Source: Ichthyophis bannanicus | Lineage: Eukaryota; Chordata; Amphibia; Gymnophiona; Ichthyophiidae | Length of the DNA stretch: 64,000 nucleotides | NCBI GenBank assembly: GCA_033557465.1 | Contig: CM066043.1 | Location: 107,746,278 to 107,810,277 of the forward strand | Direction: 5' to 3' | Part shown: positions 45,350 through 55,783 of the stretch, piece after piece | Numbering within the stretch: the first letter of the stretch is position 1 | How the letters are laid out: each line of letters opens with the position of its first letter | Notes under the pieces: model-generated | The model's input: the letters and a program-made list of their open reading frames with translations, nothing else | Database searches by the model: none | What the model was told of the DNA's origin: nothing | Made by a program: the position numbers and the translations under genes

Positions 45350-45582
45350 CCTTTTTTCCGCGGAGCCCTACAGACGTAGTTTGTTGTCGCCGCTGAAAAA
45401 GTTGATTTCTTTAGTTTATTCTGTTATTTTCTTGGTTCGTGTGTCCTCTTCCCGCCGGGCCTCGCCTAAGGGGCCCGTTCACAGTTTTTATTTTCTATTT
45501 TTCTCTCCAACTGGCGTTCCCGCCTGTTTCTCCTTCCCTGGCAGCGCGGTCTTTCGACCTTGCAGGGGCCCTTTTTCCCCCG

Positions 45583-46329
45583 ATGGCTGCCAGCGGGTTT
45601 AAAAAGTGTGATCGTTGTGTCAAACTCATGTCTCTCACTGACACGCATGACTGCTGCCTCCGCTGCCTCGGGCCCGAACATAACCCTATGAGTTGCGGTC
45701 CGTGCAGCAAGATGCCCTCGAAGGCGCTAAGGAGTCGGCAGTCGCAAAGGGATAGAATCTTCACTGACTCCGCGTCCGGTCGGGCCCGGACCTCATCAGA
45801 GGCCTCGACGTCTCGTGGCTCCGGCTCCGAGCATTGTCGGAGTTCTTCTGAGCGAGGGTCCCCCGGCCGGGAGCACCGTCGGGAGAAGAGGCCCGCGAGG
45901 GTGATGTCGGAGGACGCGCCTGGTCCCTCGAGGGCCAGGTCGCTCAGCCCCATCGGACGCCCCGGGTCCTCGGAGAGGCCGGTGAAGCTTCCTCGTCTTG
46001 AGATGGAGTCGTCTGGACACGTGAGTGCTATAGTCCTCCTGGACTCTCCCCCAGGAGAACCGACGTCGGACCCGACGCTGTCGGGGCCCGAGTCGGCGGC
46101 TGCTGGGTCTTCTGAGCTTGGTCTCAGACTGACGACCTTGGAGCGCAGTATCGCTGCCTTCATGGACCAGCAGCGGGCATTGATCACCGGCCTCGCCAGT
46201 GCATCTGCCCCGACCACCGGGACGTCGACGCCCAAGTCGACCCCGGAGGCCGAGTCGATCCTCGAGTCCATACGAGCTCAAGTCGATCCTCGACCTAGGT
46301 CTCCCTCGGCTTACCGTTCGGGACCGAGG
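45583..46329 (+). pseudogene. DIRS gag-like protein, N-terminal part
   Basis: The start at 45,583 (MAASGFKKCDRC) precedes a cysteine/histidine motif (CDRC...CCLRCLGPEH...CGPC), likely zinc-binding. Next comes a long serine/arginine/proline-rich region (SRGSGSEHCRSSSE, RPVKLPRLEMES) and a predicted helical block (LRLTTLERSIAAFMDQQRAL). Such LAP2-alpha-resembling N-termini are common in vertebrate DIRS gag proteins. The frame ends at 46,329-46,332, where a foreign LINE fragment interrupts it. Confidence 0.75.
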
Positions 46330-46583
46330 TAGTGTGTTCAGATAGGAAGGGACAAATTTTGCTGTTATAGAGAAAGAACTGACAGGTTTTAGCTATCTGT
46401 TGGATGGGTGCAGAGAAAGAGAGTAGAGTCAAAGATGAGGCCAAGAGTGCAAGCTGAGGAAACGGGGAGGAGTATAGTGTTAGCCACAGAAATCTAAAAG
46501 GGAGGATCTGAGAATTGTCAACATAAAGATGGTTCTGAAAACCATGGGAGGAAATAAGTGCACCGAGGGAATGAATGTAGACA
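46330..46583 (-). mobile_element. LINE RT fragment inside DIRS gag, near-identical to 38,347-38,752
   Basis: About 175 bp match 38,350-38,526 with two differences by eye. About 75 bp then match 38,671-38,747 without difference. The 144 bp between those two source segments are absent. Outside the fragment the gag sequence is typical DIRS. There is no TSD or tail, so ordinary LINE retrotransposition does not explain it well. Confidence 0.85.
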
Positions 46584-47509
46584 CGGAGCTCGATTCCTCC
46601 TCGGTGGAATCGGGATGGGACACGGAGGAGGACGAGTCACCCGGTTCGTTTCAGACTCGGTGTGTCCCCTCCGACTCGCCCGAGTCAGAGCCTCGGAGGC
46701 GGTCCCCCCCGGAGGATACCCAGTTCTCAGATTTCGTGAGGGATATGGCCAGGGCTTTGGCCTTCCCTGCGGATCCGGAGGAGGAACCTCGAGCCGAAGA
46801 GCTCGAGGCCCTTCAATATGACTCCCCCCCGAAGGAGGCCTTTACTGTACCGGTTCCCCCGATGCTGGAGCGACTTCTCTTCCGCATGTGGGAGAGCCCG
46901 GCCTCGACGCCGGTGTTGAGCAAGTGGGTCGATTCCATGTTTCGAGTCCGCAAGAGCCCCGGGTTCCAGAAGGCGCAATTACCACACCATTCTATGGTGG
47001 TGGAATCGGCCATGCATCGGTTTAAGAGTCAAAAGATGCACTCCTCGGTGCCTCCGGGTAAGGAGGCCCGGAACCTGGATGCCCTCAGTAGAAAGTGCTT
47101 CCAGGGCTCTATGCTTGCTTGTCGAGTCGAGACATATCAGCTGTATATGGGCATGTATCTTCGAGACCTGGCGAAAGAAATTGCGGAGTTCTCGGCCGGT
47201 CTCTCCGAGGAACCTTTGCAGTGGTTCCAGGCCTTGTCCACAGGGATCCGAGAGTGTTCTAAGTTCATTTCTCGAGCGGCCTATGATGGCTTCGAAGCAT
47301 CGGCTCGGGTGGCCGGAGCCGGCATCGGGGCTTGCCGCCAGGCGTGGCTTCAGTCGTCCGACCTCGAGCCGTGGGTGCAGGACAAGTTGGTCGATGTTCC
47401 TTGCAGAGGTGAAAACCTCTTCGGCAAACCCATGGCCGAAAAGGCGGCGGAGCTCGAGTCGGAGACCCTCACCAGGACTCGCCTTTCCAGAAAGACCTCT
47501 GCCCCTTAA
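46584..47509 (+). pseudogene. DIRS gag-like protein, C-terminal part
   Basis: It resumes with TELDSSSVESGWDTEEDE and an acidic region, FSDFVRDMARALAF, PPMLERLLFRMWESP, then a conserved gag core with MVVESAMHRFKSQ, DALSRKCFQGSML, YQLYMGMYLRDLAKEI and AAYDGFEASARVA. It ends at TAA at 47,507-47,509 in a basic tail. The RT frame overlaps its end. The upstream ATG at 46,529 lies in the inserted fragment and is not the native start. Confidence 0.75.
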
Positions 47510-47699
47510 CAGAAGAAGAAGAAGGGCTCGGGGAAAAAGCCTTTTTACCCGAGGAAGGTGTTTGCTTATAAGCAACACCACCCACAATATCAGGCCTCAG
47601 CAACCCCCCGTCAGGGGCAGCAGCCTAAGGGGCAGGGTAACGGATCCCGGAGGCAGAAAGCCCCCAAGCCCACTACGCAGGCCCCGGCCCAGCAGGGTG

Positions 47700-48876
47700 G
47701 GGGTTTTTGACTATACCCGCATAGCCTCTCCCCCTCAAGGGCCTTCGCCCAGCACGGGGGGCTGGCTGACCCACTTTGCCCACAGGTGGTCAGCCATAAC
47801 ATCCGATTCCTGGGTGCTGCAGGTGGTTCGAAGGGGCTATCTCCTACATTTTCACCAGGTACCTCCCCCCTACTTTCCAGGGGAGCCTCCCAGACCCCCT
47901 CTGCACAGGGACTTACTCCTTCAGGAGCTGCAAGGTGTGCTTCAAGAACGGGCTGTGGAGCCAGTGCCCCAACACCTGTGGGGTCACGGGTTTAACTCGA
48001 GATACTTCCTGATTCCAAAGAGAACAGGAGGCCTCAGACCCATTATGGACCTACGCAACCTCAACAAGTTCCTGCAGCGGGAAAAGTTCAAGATGCTTAC
48101 CCTTGGAACCCTACTGCCCTACCTCCAGCAGGGAGATTGGCTATGCTCCTTGGATCTAAAGGATGCTTATACACACATCCTTATTCATCCGGACCACCGG
48201 CAATATCTAAGATTTATGGTGGCAGGGAATCATTATCAGTACCGCGTACTGCCCTTTAGACTGTCCTCCGCTCCCAGGGTGTTCACGAAGTGCCTGGCAG
48301 TGGTGGCAGCCTTTCTGAGGCTTCAAGGCCTCTTCATCTTTCCATACCTGGACGACTGGCTCATCTGGGCTTCGTCTGCTCCAGAGGTTACTCGGGCCAC
48401 TCAACGCACAGTGGCTCTGCTTCAGCACTTGGGCTTCGTCATAAACTTCGAAAAGTCCGCTTTGCTCCCCTCTCAGGATCTCGAGTTCATAGGGGCACAG
48501 CTGGACACCTTGCAGGCTCGTGCCTTCTTGCCTCTGGAACGGGCCAACAGGCTCATAGCACTAGCTGGCAGGTTCAACAGCATGTCGCCGGTCCCTGCCA
48601 GACAGTTCCTGCAGCTGTTCGGGCACATGGCCTCCACGGTCCATGTCACCCCGAATGCCCGTCTACATATGAGACCTGCTCAGTGGAGCCTTCGCACTCA
48701 ATGGCATCAGGCCACAGGGAGGCTGTCGGACCTGATACAGATTTCCGACCGTCTGGTCTCCTCCCTGCAATGGTGGCTTCACCTGCCCAACCTGGTGCTC
48801 GGTATGACCTTTCAGTCTCCCCCACCGTCCCAGGTGCTCATGACAGATGCCTCTCTCCTGGGATGGGGGGGGGGCG
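47700..48876 (+). pseudogene. DIRS reverse transcriptase
   Basis: In this frame: WLTHFAHRWSAITSD, GYLLHFHQVPPPYFPGEPP, RAVEPVPQHLWGHGFNSRYF, LIPKRTGGLRPIMDLRNLN, LCSLDLKDAYTHILIHP (motif A), YRVLPFRLSSAPRVFTK (motif B), FPYLDDWLIWA (motif C as YLDD), LGFVINFEKSAL and FIGAQLDT. These are the DIRS RT motifs. The frame opens upstream as an overlap with gag (from 47,079). It meets a frameshift in a run of ten G at 48,865-48,874, at the start of RNase H (LMTDASLLGWG). Confidence 0.9.
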
Positions 48877-49626
48877 CATTGTCAAGGGACTTGCACTCAA
48901 GGCCTCTGGACACCTTGGGAAGCCGCCCAGCAGATAAACTTCCTGGAGCTCCGGGCGATCCGCCTAGCTCTGCGGGCCTTCTCTCACCTCACGGGTTGTC
49001 AGTCCGTACTGGTGCAGACGGACAATCAGGTTGCAATGTTCTACATGAACAAACAGGGAGGCACGGGCTCCCTCCTTCTATGCCAGGAGGCTCGGAGACT
49101 GTGCTCCTGGGCAGTCGGTCATGACATCCTCCTCAAGGCGGTTTACCTGCCAGGGCAGGACAATTGCCTGGCGGACAAACTGAGCCAGATTCTGCAGCCG
49201 CACGAATGGAGGTTGAACCCCGCAGTGGTCCAACAGCTCTTCCGCCGGTGGGGCTCTCCCACCGTGGATCTCTTTGCCAGTCCCCTGAACCGGCAGCTTC
49301 CCAGGTTCTGCTCCCGGCACCCGCATCCGCTCAGAGTAACGCCGGATGCTTTCCTCATCTCGTGGTCCAGGGGTCTGCTGTATGCCTTCCCTCCCACACC
49401 ACTTGTGTCCCGGACATTGTTCAAAGTTGTCCAGGACAGGGCCTCCGTGATCCTGGTAGCGCTCCGGTGGCCGAGACAACCGTGGTTCCCTCTGCTTCTA
49501 CAGCTAGCAGTGGACACCCCTCTTCCTCTGGGGTTTCGGCCCGATCTCCTGACCCAGGATCAGGGTACTCTTCTGCACCCCAACCTCCGGGCCCTGCACT
49601 TGATGGCCTGGCTGCTGAAAGGGTAG
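48877..49626 (+). pseudogene. DIRS RNase H and C-terminal domain (shifted frame)
   Basis: After the G run the frame shifts and continues with QQINFLELRAIRLALRAF (RNase H E), LVQTDNQVAMFYMNKQGG (D), CSWAVGHDILLKAVYLPG and NCLADKLSQ (final D). The C-terminal region then has WGSPTVDLFASPLNRQLP, RVTPDAFLISWSRGLLYAFPP and ILVALRWPRQPWFPLL. Its position fits the DAM-like domain described in DIRS elements, but I cannot confirm a methyltransferase motif. It ends with TAG at 49,624-49,626. Confidence 0.85.
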
Positions 49627-49629
49627 TCC

Positions 49630-50663
49630 TAGCTCCGCTTCTGCTACCCCCGGAGGTGGAAGCCGTCATCCTAGCGTCTCGGCATCCTTCCACCCGGAAG
49701 TCTTACGCCCTCAAATGGCGTCACTTCTCGGTCTGGTGTGCTCAGCGATCTGAGGACCTCTTCGCCTGTTTAGTATCGGTGGTACTGCAGTATTTGCTTC
49801 ACCTCTCCGATCTAGGCCTCAAATCCAACTCTGTCAGAGTCCACCTCAGTGCTCTCTCCGCGCACCATTCACCGGTGGAAGGCCAGCCTCTCTCCTCGCA
49901 TCCCTTGGTAGCACGTTTTCTTAGAGGCCTCCTTCTGCTCAAACCTCCGCTGCGCCCTCCAGCCCCTGACTGGGACCTCAATGTGGTTCTGCAAAGGCTC
50001 ACTTGTCCGCCTTTTGAACCCATGGCTACCTGCCCTCTTCATTTCCTCTAATGGAAAACTCTCTTCTTGGTAGCCCTTACTTCCGCGAGGCGCGTAAGTG
50101 AGCTACAAGCCCTAGTGTCGGAGCCCCCATACACTAGGTTCTACAGGAATAGGGTGGTCCTGAGGACCCACCCTAAGTTTCTTCCAAAGGTGGTCTCCCA
50201 CTTTCACATCAACCAGGAGGTGGTTCTTCCGACCTTCTTTCCCAGGCCGCATACCAGCCGAGCTGAGTCTGTTCTACATACCCTGGACTGTCGAAGAGCC
50301 TTGTCCTTCTACCTTGATCATACACGACAGCATAGAAAAGCTGTCCAGCTTTTCGTATCTTTTGACCCCAATCGGTTGGGGGTACCTGTCTCTAAACGTA
50401 CCCTGTCCATCTGAGTGGCCGACTGTATCGCCTGGGCTTACGGGGCAGCCGGCCTCTCCTTGGAGAGTCGCGTCACGGCTCATCGTGTCCGGGCGAAGGC
50501 TGCGTCCGTGGCTCATCTTCACTCTGTTCCATTGGCAGAAATCTGCCGGGCCGCTACTTGGTCTACAAGCCAGACCTTTGCGGCTCATTACTGCCTGGAG
50601 AGGGAGTCCCGCAGGGACAGTGCTTTCGGTCAGGCAGTCCTCCACAATCTCTTTGAGATTTAG
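49630..50663 (+). pseudogene. DIRS tyrosine recombinase with two in-frame stops
   Basis: The recombinase replaces the integrase of LTR elements and inserts the circular DNA. The N-terminal part has LPPEVEAVILASRHPSTRKSY and WRHFSVWCAQR, a core-binding domain. The catalytic part has LTSARRVSELQAL (first Arg), then TAHRVRAKAAS (H-x-x-R) and SQTFAAHYCLE (catalytic Tyr). TAA at 50,049-50,051 and TGA at 50,412-50,414 interrupt the same frame. The ORF begins upstream, overlapping the RNase H frame, so the exact start is uncertain; no frameshift is seen from 49,630 to 50,663. Confidence 0.88.
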
Positions 50664-50797
50664 GCAACTCCTACCCTCCGGCCCTGGTGTTGGGCTACCG
50701 GCCGGATTCGTATTCAGAGAAGATTCCTCCCTCTGTACTGTTGAGCTTGGGGGAGCTCTTTAGGCTTGAGGTCTCCGGTAGCCTTAAGCTTGGGAGT

Positions 50798-50896
50798 CCC
50801 ATAAGTGAGGACTGACTTCCTGCTTCGTCCTGGAGAAAGAGTAGTTACTCACCTGTAACAGGTGTTCTCCAGGAGCAGCAGGAATCAGTCCTCACT
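50798..50896 (+). repeat. DIRS internal complementary region
   Basis: The first half (CCCATAAGTGAGGACTGACTTCC ... CTGGAGAA) is complementary to the left terminus. The second half (AGAGTAGTTACTCACC ... CAGGAATCAGTCCTCACT) is complementary to the right terminus. The two meet at the point where left and right ends would be joined in a circle. Confidence 0.9.
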
Positions 50897-50979
50897 AACC
50901 TCCCTCCTCCCCTTGGAGTTGCAGTCATTTTTATTGCATAGCTTTGCTAACTTTTTTGCTGTCTTTCCGCTATGTCATC

Positions 50980-51167
50980 AGACTGAGCAAGATGGCATCC
51001 CTGGGCGGGAAGGGGACCGCGCATGCGCACTGCAATTCCCAAAGGCTTTCTGCGAAAGCTGGGGAAAATTGCTCCGCGAGGGCTCCGTCGGCGCCGACGT
51101 CACCCATAAGTGAGGACTGATTCCTGCTGCTCCTGGAGAACACCTGTTACAGGTGAGTAACTACTCT
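50980..51167 (-). repeat. DIRS right inverted terminal repeat
   Basis: Inverted match of 45,187-45,349 to position 51,142, followed by a right-end extension (CACCTGTTACAGGTGAGTAACTACTCT). The extension is absent at the left end but present in the internal complementary region, as expected for DIRS. Confidence 0.9.
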
Positions 51168-51187
51168 ATACCTCATCACTACACGTG

Positions 51188-51896
51188 AAGGCCAATTCGG
51201 TTGTAGATGTCCTGGCCCTGTATGGCCAGTCAAAATCAGGGCATGCAGCGGTAGCACCTGATTCTGATCCCATGGGGGATAGATGTGCCCGCTGGATCAG
51301 AATTGGGTCTACCGGTCTGGACATGCAAGCCAGGCCCCAATTCTGATCAGTCGCACATCCTGCACCTACCCAGCTAACTCAGTCAGGCTCCTGAATGGAG
51401 CCGCAGTACAATGGCATCTTGTCACCATGGCACCGTGGCTCTATTCAGGAGCCATGATCACCAGTCACATGAAAGAACACCCTTTCCCCGCAGCCCAACC
51501 CCCAATTTGGCCTTCCATGGCCAGAGTCGGGTTGCAGGGAACCCTCTGCACCCACTCACCTTTTGGAAATAGCCAACACTGCAGTCCCCCAATGTCCAGG
51601 GGGGCTTATTTCACCTCCAAAGGTGGAATAAGTCCCCTGTCTACCTTGCCGACTCCAAACATACAGGGCCAACCTCAGAATCGTCCCTGTACGTCCAGGG
51701 TCGCATTCTGCCCACCGTCTTCACTCGCTCCTCCCACGGTCCTCCCCCTCCTGCCCACGAACAGCTTCCCGCACAAATCGGCAATAAGTGTGGGGAGTTC
51801 TGTGGCTGCCAACACGATCCAGATGTTTAGCGGGTCTGGACATCATATTGGACATCCAGACCCACTAAACGTGGATCGGAATGACACCCATAATTT
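51188..51896. repeat. Multi-hairpin (foldback) element, copy 6
   Basis: Ends AAGGCCAATTCGGTTG and, reversed, GGGTGTCATTCCGATCC. Contains GATTCTGATCCCATGGGG.. facing GCTGGATCAGAATTGGG, GTACAATGGCATCTTGTC.. facing the CCATGGCACCGTGGC arm, GGCCTTCCATGGCCAGAG, ATTTCACCTCCAAAGGTGGAA, ACATACAGGGCC facing CCCTGTACGTCC and, at the right, GGTCTGGACATCATATTGGACATCCAGACC. Same orientation as copy 3. Confidence 0.7.
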
Positions 51897-52705
51897 CTAT
51901 TCTTCATAAAACAAAAAAAGGAAAAAAAACAGGATGATTGATTTCTAAAATCCTACATTGTCATTCATGTCTCAGAAAAAAGGTAGTTTTTTTATCGCCT
52001 TAGGAAAATATAACAGATTGTCCATAGTATGGTCAATTTTTGGTATTCTATTCCATAGTAATGGCAGAGAGCATGAATAAATGGAGGAAGGATAACAAGG
52101 AAATCCACTGTGCTAGCATTTAACTTTCAAAAAGGAGACAATGATAAAAGGAGGAAAATGGTTAAGAAAAAACTAAAAGGAGCAACTGCAAAAGTGAAGA
52201 ATTTATATCAGACCTGAGTGTTATTCAAAAATAGTATCTTGGAAGTCCAGGCGAGATGTATTACACACTTTAAGAAAGGTGGAAGGAAGGTCAAATGACA
52301 GTCAGCATGGCTTAAAGGTGAAGTCAGAAACGCTGTTATTGCTAAGAGAAAATCCTTCAGAAAATGGATAAAAGAGCCAAATGTTAAATGCAAGGCACTG
52401 ATAAGGCAGGCAAAGAGAGAATTTGAAAAGAAGCTTGCTGTGGAAGAAAATGTGCATTATAAAAATTATTTCAAGTACATTCATAGCAAAACACATGAGA
52501 GAGAATGAGTTGGAACATTAGATGATAGAGGGGCAAAAGGGGTACTAATAGAGGACAAGGCCATAGAGCGGAGAGACTGAATGAATTCTTTCTTCAGTCT
52601 TTACTAAAGAAGATATCGCAAACTTACCCATGCCAGAAATGATATTTAAAGGTGATGTATCAGAGGAATGGAAACAAATCTCAATAAATTTCAGAAGTTA
52701 TAATA

Positions 52706-53382
52706 CAGTTCGGAGGTTATTCAGAGTCACGAATAGCGGGGATAGATGGCTCGACGGGATGTTCATCCCCGCTATCTGTGGCTTCTCCTGCCCCTGAATA
52801 ACTTCCGCGCCAGTTGTATGGGGAAGTTAGATGGGGGCGGGGAATTGGTGGCCCAGGGGCGGAGAATGGGCGGGCAGAGGGCGGTTGCTGACCCTGAACA
52901 TACAAGGCCGATTCTAATGTCAGTCCTGTATGTCTGGGGCTGGCGAAATGTACAGGGAAATTATTCCATCTCCGAGGTGGAATAACTTCCTGGACATTTT
53001 TTTTTTAAGCTGCTGGGGTGCAGATGGGGCGGGGGGGGGGGGCAGGGCTTATTCTGGCCGGATCAGGGGTTGGGCTGCGGGGAATAAAGACTTTAACTGA
53101 GCGACTGGCATCATGCCTTTTAAATGGAGCCATGGTGCCATGGCAACATGACTCCATGGCACCACAGCTCCATTTAAAAGCCCTGACTGAGTTAGTTGGG
53201 CTACTAATTAATGCAGGCTGGGACTGAATCGCAGTCCCAGCCTGCATGTACATGCTTGTTTGCAATTCTGATTTCACGGGGCTAAACATGCCCCGCAGGA
53301 TTAGAATCACGATCCCCTCTGTGCGTCCGGTTCAGACCAGACGTACAGAGGGGATCTACGTCCAGGACAGAATTGGGCACTC
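52706..53382. repeat. Multi-hairpin (foldback) element, copy 7
   Basis: Inserted in CR1 linker sequence, with CAGTT at both edges, a possible 5-bp duplication. Arms seen: GAATAGCGGGGATAG..ATCCCCGCTATC; CATACAAGGCCGATTC..GTCAGTCCTGTATG; AAATGGAGCCATGGTGCC facing GGCACCACAGCTCCATTT; GGCTGGGACTGAATCGCAGTCCCAGCC; and, at the right, TCCCCTCTGTGCGTCCGG facing CCAGACGTACAGAGGGGA. A long G run occurs at about 53,032. Confidence 0.75.
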
Positions 53383-54243
53383 AGTTAATAAATTAGACAG
53401 CAGAAAATCACCTGGACTGGATGGCATACATCCCAAGGTGCTAAAATAACTGAAATATGAGATTGAAGACCTACCTATAGTAATCTGTGAACTCTCATTA
53501 AAATCATCTGTAGTACCTGAAGATTAGAGTATGGCCAATGTAATGCCAATTTTTAAAAAGGATTCCAAGGGTGATCTGGGAAACTACAGACCAATGAGCT
53601 TAAAGTCTGTATTGGGTAAAATTGGGTAAAATCATAGAAACCGTTACAAAGAACAAAATTACTGAACATGTAAATAGACATGGCTTAATAACAGAAACCC
53701 ATCATGGATTTAGTGAAGGAAAGTCTTGTCTCACTAATCTCTTACAATTTTTTGAAGGTGTCAATAAAGGGGTAGATAAAGCTGAGCTGATCGATATAAC
53801 ATATTCATTAATGACCTTGAAATGGGAATAACTAGTGAGGTGATCAAATCTGCAGATGACACAAAATTATTCAAAGATGTTAAAACACAAGAGGATTGTG
53901 AAAAATTGCAAGAGGACCTTGATAAATTGGAAGACTGAGCATCCAAATCACAGATGAAATTTTATGCACTTAGGGAAGAACAACCAAAACTACAGTTACA
54001 TGATGCAAAGTTCCACATTAGGAACCACCACAAAGGAAAAGGATTTAGCGTCATTGTGAATAATACGTTGAAACTCTCTGCCCAGTGTGCAGCGGTGGCC
54101 AAAAAAGCAAATAAATGCTAGGAATCATAAGGAAAGGAATGGAGAATAAAACAAAGGATATTTTAATGCCTTTGTATTGTTCCATAGTGCGACTGCACCT
54201 TGAATAATGTGTGCAATTCTGGTCCCCATATCTTAAAAAGGAT

Positions 54244-55247
54244 GGCTTCAATCCCAGAACCTCCGAATTCAACACAAGAAGACTGAGGTTCTCTTCATCA
54301 CTAGGGACCCACTTTTCACCCCCCCCCCCCCACCTCAGATAAAGGTGAAAGAAGCCGAGCTCCAATCAAAACCTTCCATTCGTTACCTTGGGGTTACTTT
54401 GGACCAATGCATGGATATGAAACTACATATAACCAACATAGTCAGAGCAATCTACCTCAAGATCCGGACACTCCGCCATCTTCGCCCCCTGCTTGATCCT
54501 GATGACTTCCGAACTATATTTGAAGCCTTAACCTTACCCCACCTCGACTATGCTAATGCCATCCTTCAAGGCCTCCCACGCTCCACCTTAAACCCTTTGC
54601 AGCCTGCCATGAACACCGCGGCTAGAGTCCTCTACGGAGCATCAAGAAGGGACCATGTAACACCTATCCTGAAGCAACTCCACTGGCTCCCCATACATGG
54701 CAGACTACTGTTTAAGACATTATTACTCACCTTCAAGGCCACTAAGAGCATCACTTCCTCCTCTCTAATAGACCTCATTCAGACCATTCCACCCAACAGA
54801 GCTAGGAGAACGATGTCAACTAATGTGCTAGTAATCCCAAAAGCAGCGACAAAATGCTTATCAGCGACATCTAACAGGGCCTTCAGCTTCTATGCCCCTA
54901 AGTGCTGGAACGCCTTACCTCCAGAGGTTCGGGCTATCACCGACCTATCTCTTTTCAGAAAGGCACTCAAAACCCACCTTTTCCCCCAATACTACTAGAC
55001 CATCCAGCCAATTTTGAACACTACCCAAACTAAGAACAATTCCTGTTGTGTATATTCATGTAAATACTCATGTAAATAGTTGCAGTAATATCTTCCCCAT
55101 GTTTTTCCAAGTTCGCTGACCTGTTCTATGTAAAACCAAACAGTTTGTTGTTCTGGTATGTTGTTATATTGTGAACCGCGCTGATGCTGAATAGAGCGGT
55201 ATATAAGAGCCTGTAATAAATAAATATAAATAAATAAATAATAAATA
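54244..55247 (+). mobile_element. 5'-truncated L2-type LINE with open C-terminal frame
   Basis: It interrupts CR1 sequence between AAAAAGGAT and ATAGCAGAACTAG. It starts in the RT palm/thumb (GCTTCAATCCCAGAACC, then a C run at about 54,319-54,331). It holds an open frame 54,345-54,998 with SIRYLGVTLDQCMDMK, PHLDYANAILQGLP, LHWLPIHGRLLFKTLLL and KCWNALPPEVRAI...FRKALKTHLFPQYY. The 3' UTR (GTGAACCGCGCTGATGC, GAGCGGTATATAAG) and (AAAT)n tail match the large L2 element at 4,598-8,670. Confidence 0.85.
54345..54998 (+). pseudogene. L2-type ORF, RT thumb and C-terminus
   Basis: A 217-residue open frame lacking all catalytic RT motifs. It aligns by eye along its whole length with the C-terminal part of the frame at 7,455-8,486 (shared YLG-TLDQ, DYAN, LHWL, LLLTFKA, FRKALK-HLF). 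It is an incidental open frame in a truncated copy, and the first ATG is not native. Confidence 0.8.
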
Positions 55248-55668
55248 TAGCAGAACTAGAAAAGGTACAGAGAAGAGCCATCAAAATGGTAAAGGGGATA
55301 GAAGGATATCCTTACGAGAAAAGACTTAAAAGGGCTCTTCAACTTGGCAAAAAGACAGCTAGGGGAGATATGATAGAGGTCTATAACATATTGAAAGGAA
55401 TAGAACATGTAAATATAAATTGGTTGTTTATTGCTTCAAAAAGTAGAAAGACTAGGGGACACATAATGAAGCTACAATATAGCCCATTTAAAACTAATAG
55501 AAAAAAATATTTTTTCACTCAATATGGAATAAAACTCTGGAATTCATTATTGGAGGATGTAGTAAAAGCTGTTAATGTAGTAGGGTTTAAAAAAGATTTG
55601 GACAAGTTCCTGGAGGAAAAGCCCATAAACCATTATTAAAGAGGATCAGGGAAATCCACTACTGCAAC

Positions 55669-55774
55669 CACTGGAACGTATAGCACCCGTGGTTGCAGAA
55701 TTGGGTACAAATCTGCCCCATCCATTTTCTGGACATCCGGATGGCCCAGACGTGCAGGGCTCTGAATTGGCCTC
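55669..55774. repeat. Multi-hairpin element, terminal fragment (copy 8)
   Basis: A short piece resembling copy 1 and copy 6 ends: CTGGACATCCGGATGGCCCAG and CTCTGAATTGGCCTCC (reverse GGAGGCCAATTCAGAG). It lies between the end of the split CR1 and the next CR1 fragment. Too short to be a full element. Confidence 0.45.
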
Positions 55775-55783
55775 CATCATAAC

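Larger units (their letters stand above)
45187..51167 (+). mobile_element. DIRS-type tyrosine-recombinase retrotransposon, about 6.0 kb, structurally complete
   Basis: It shows the full DIRS layout: inverted terminal repeats (45,187-45,349 and 50,980-51,142), gag-like ORF, RT/RNase H ORF, overlapping tyrosine-recombinase ORF, and an internal complementary region (50,798-50,896) near the right end. That region contains, back to back, sequences complementary to the left and right element ends, as the circular-intermediate model of DIRS requires. There is no target duplication, as expected. Lesions: a LINE fragment in gag, one frameshift in a G run, two stops in the recombinase. The coding DNA is GC-rich and differs sharply from its AT-rich surroundings. 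Confidence 0.92.
44980..55667 (+). mobile_element. CR1-a LINE split by DIRS, multi-hairpin and L2 insertions
   Basis: CR1 blocks in order: endonuclease end (GTTGGGGCTGCTTGGCAATAG, 44,980-45,070), linker (52,071-52,705), RT fingers and palm in broken frames (53,383-54,243, including CAGATGACACAAAATTATTC for ADDTKLF) and C-terminus plus 3' UTR start (55,248-55,667; [50 protein letters not shown]). Alignment with the uninterrupted copy at 34,665-37,080 shows these belong together. Between them lie the insertions listed separately. Confidence 0.8.

Noticed and set aside
45495..46271. 258-aa minus-strand frame opposite DIRS gag
   Set aside because: It is the antisense shadow of the GC-rich gag frame, which has the recognisable cysteine motif and correct position in the element.
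46330..46583. Spliced LINE transcript as the source of the gag insert
   Set aside because: The missing 144 bp are not bounded by GT and AG on the transcribed strand, so an ordinary deletion or template switch fits better than splicing.
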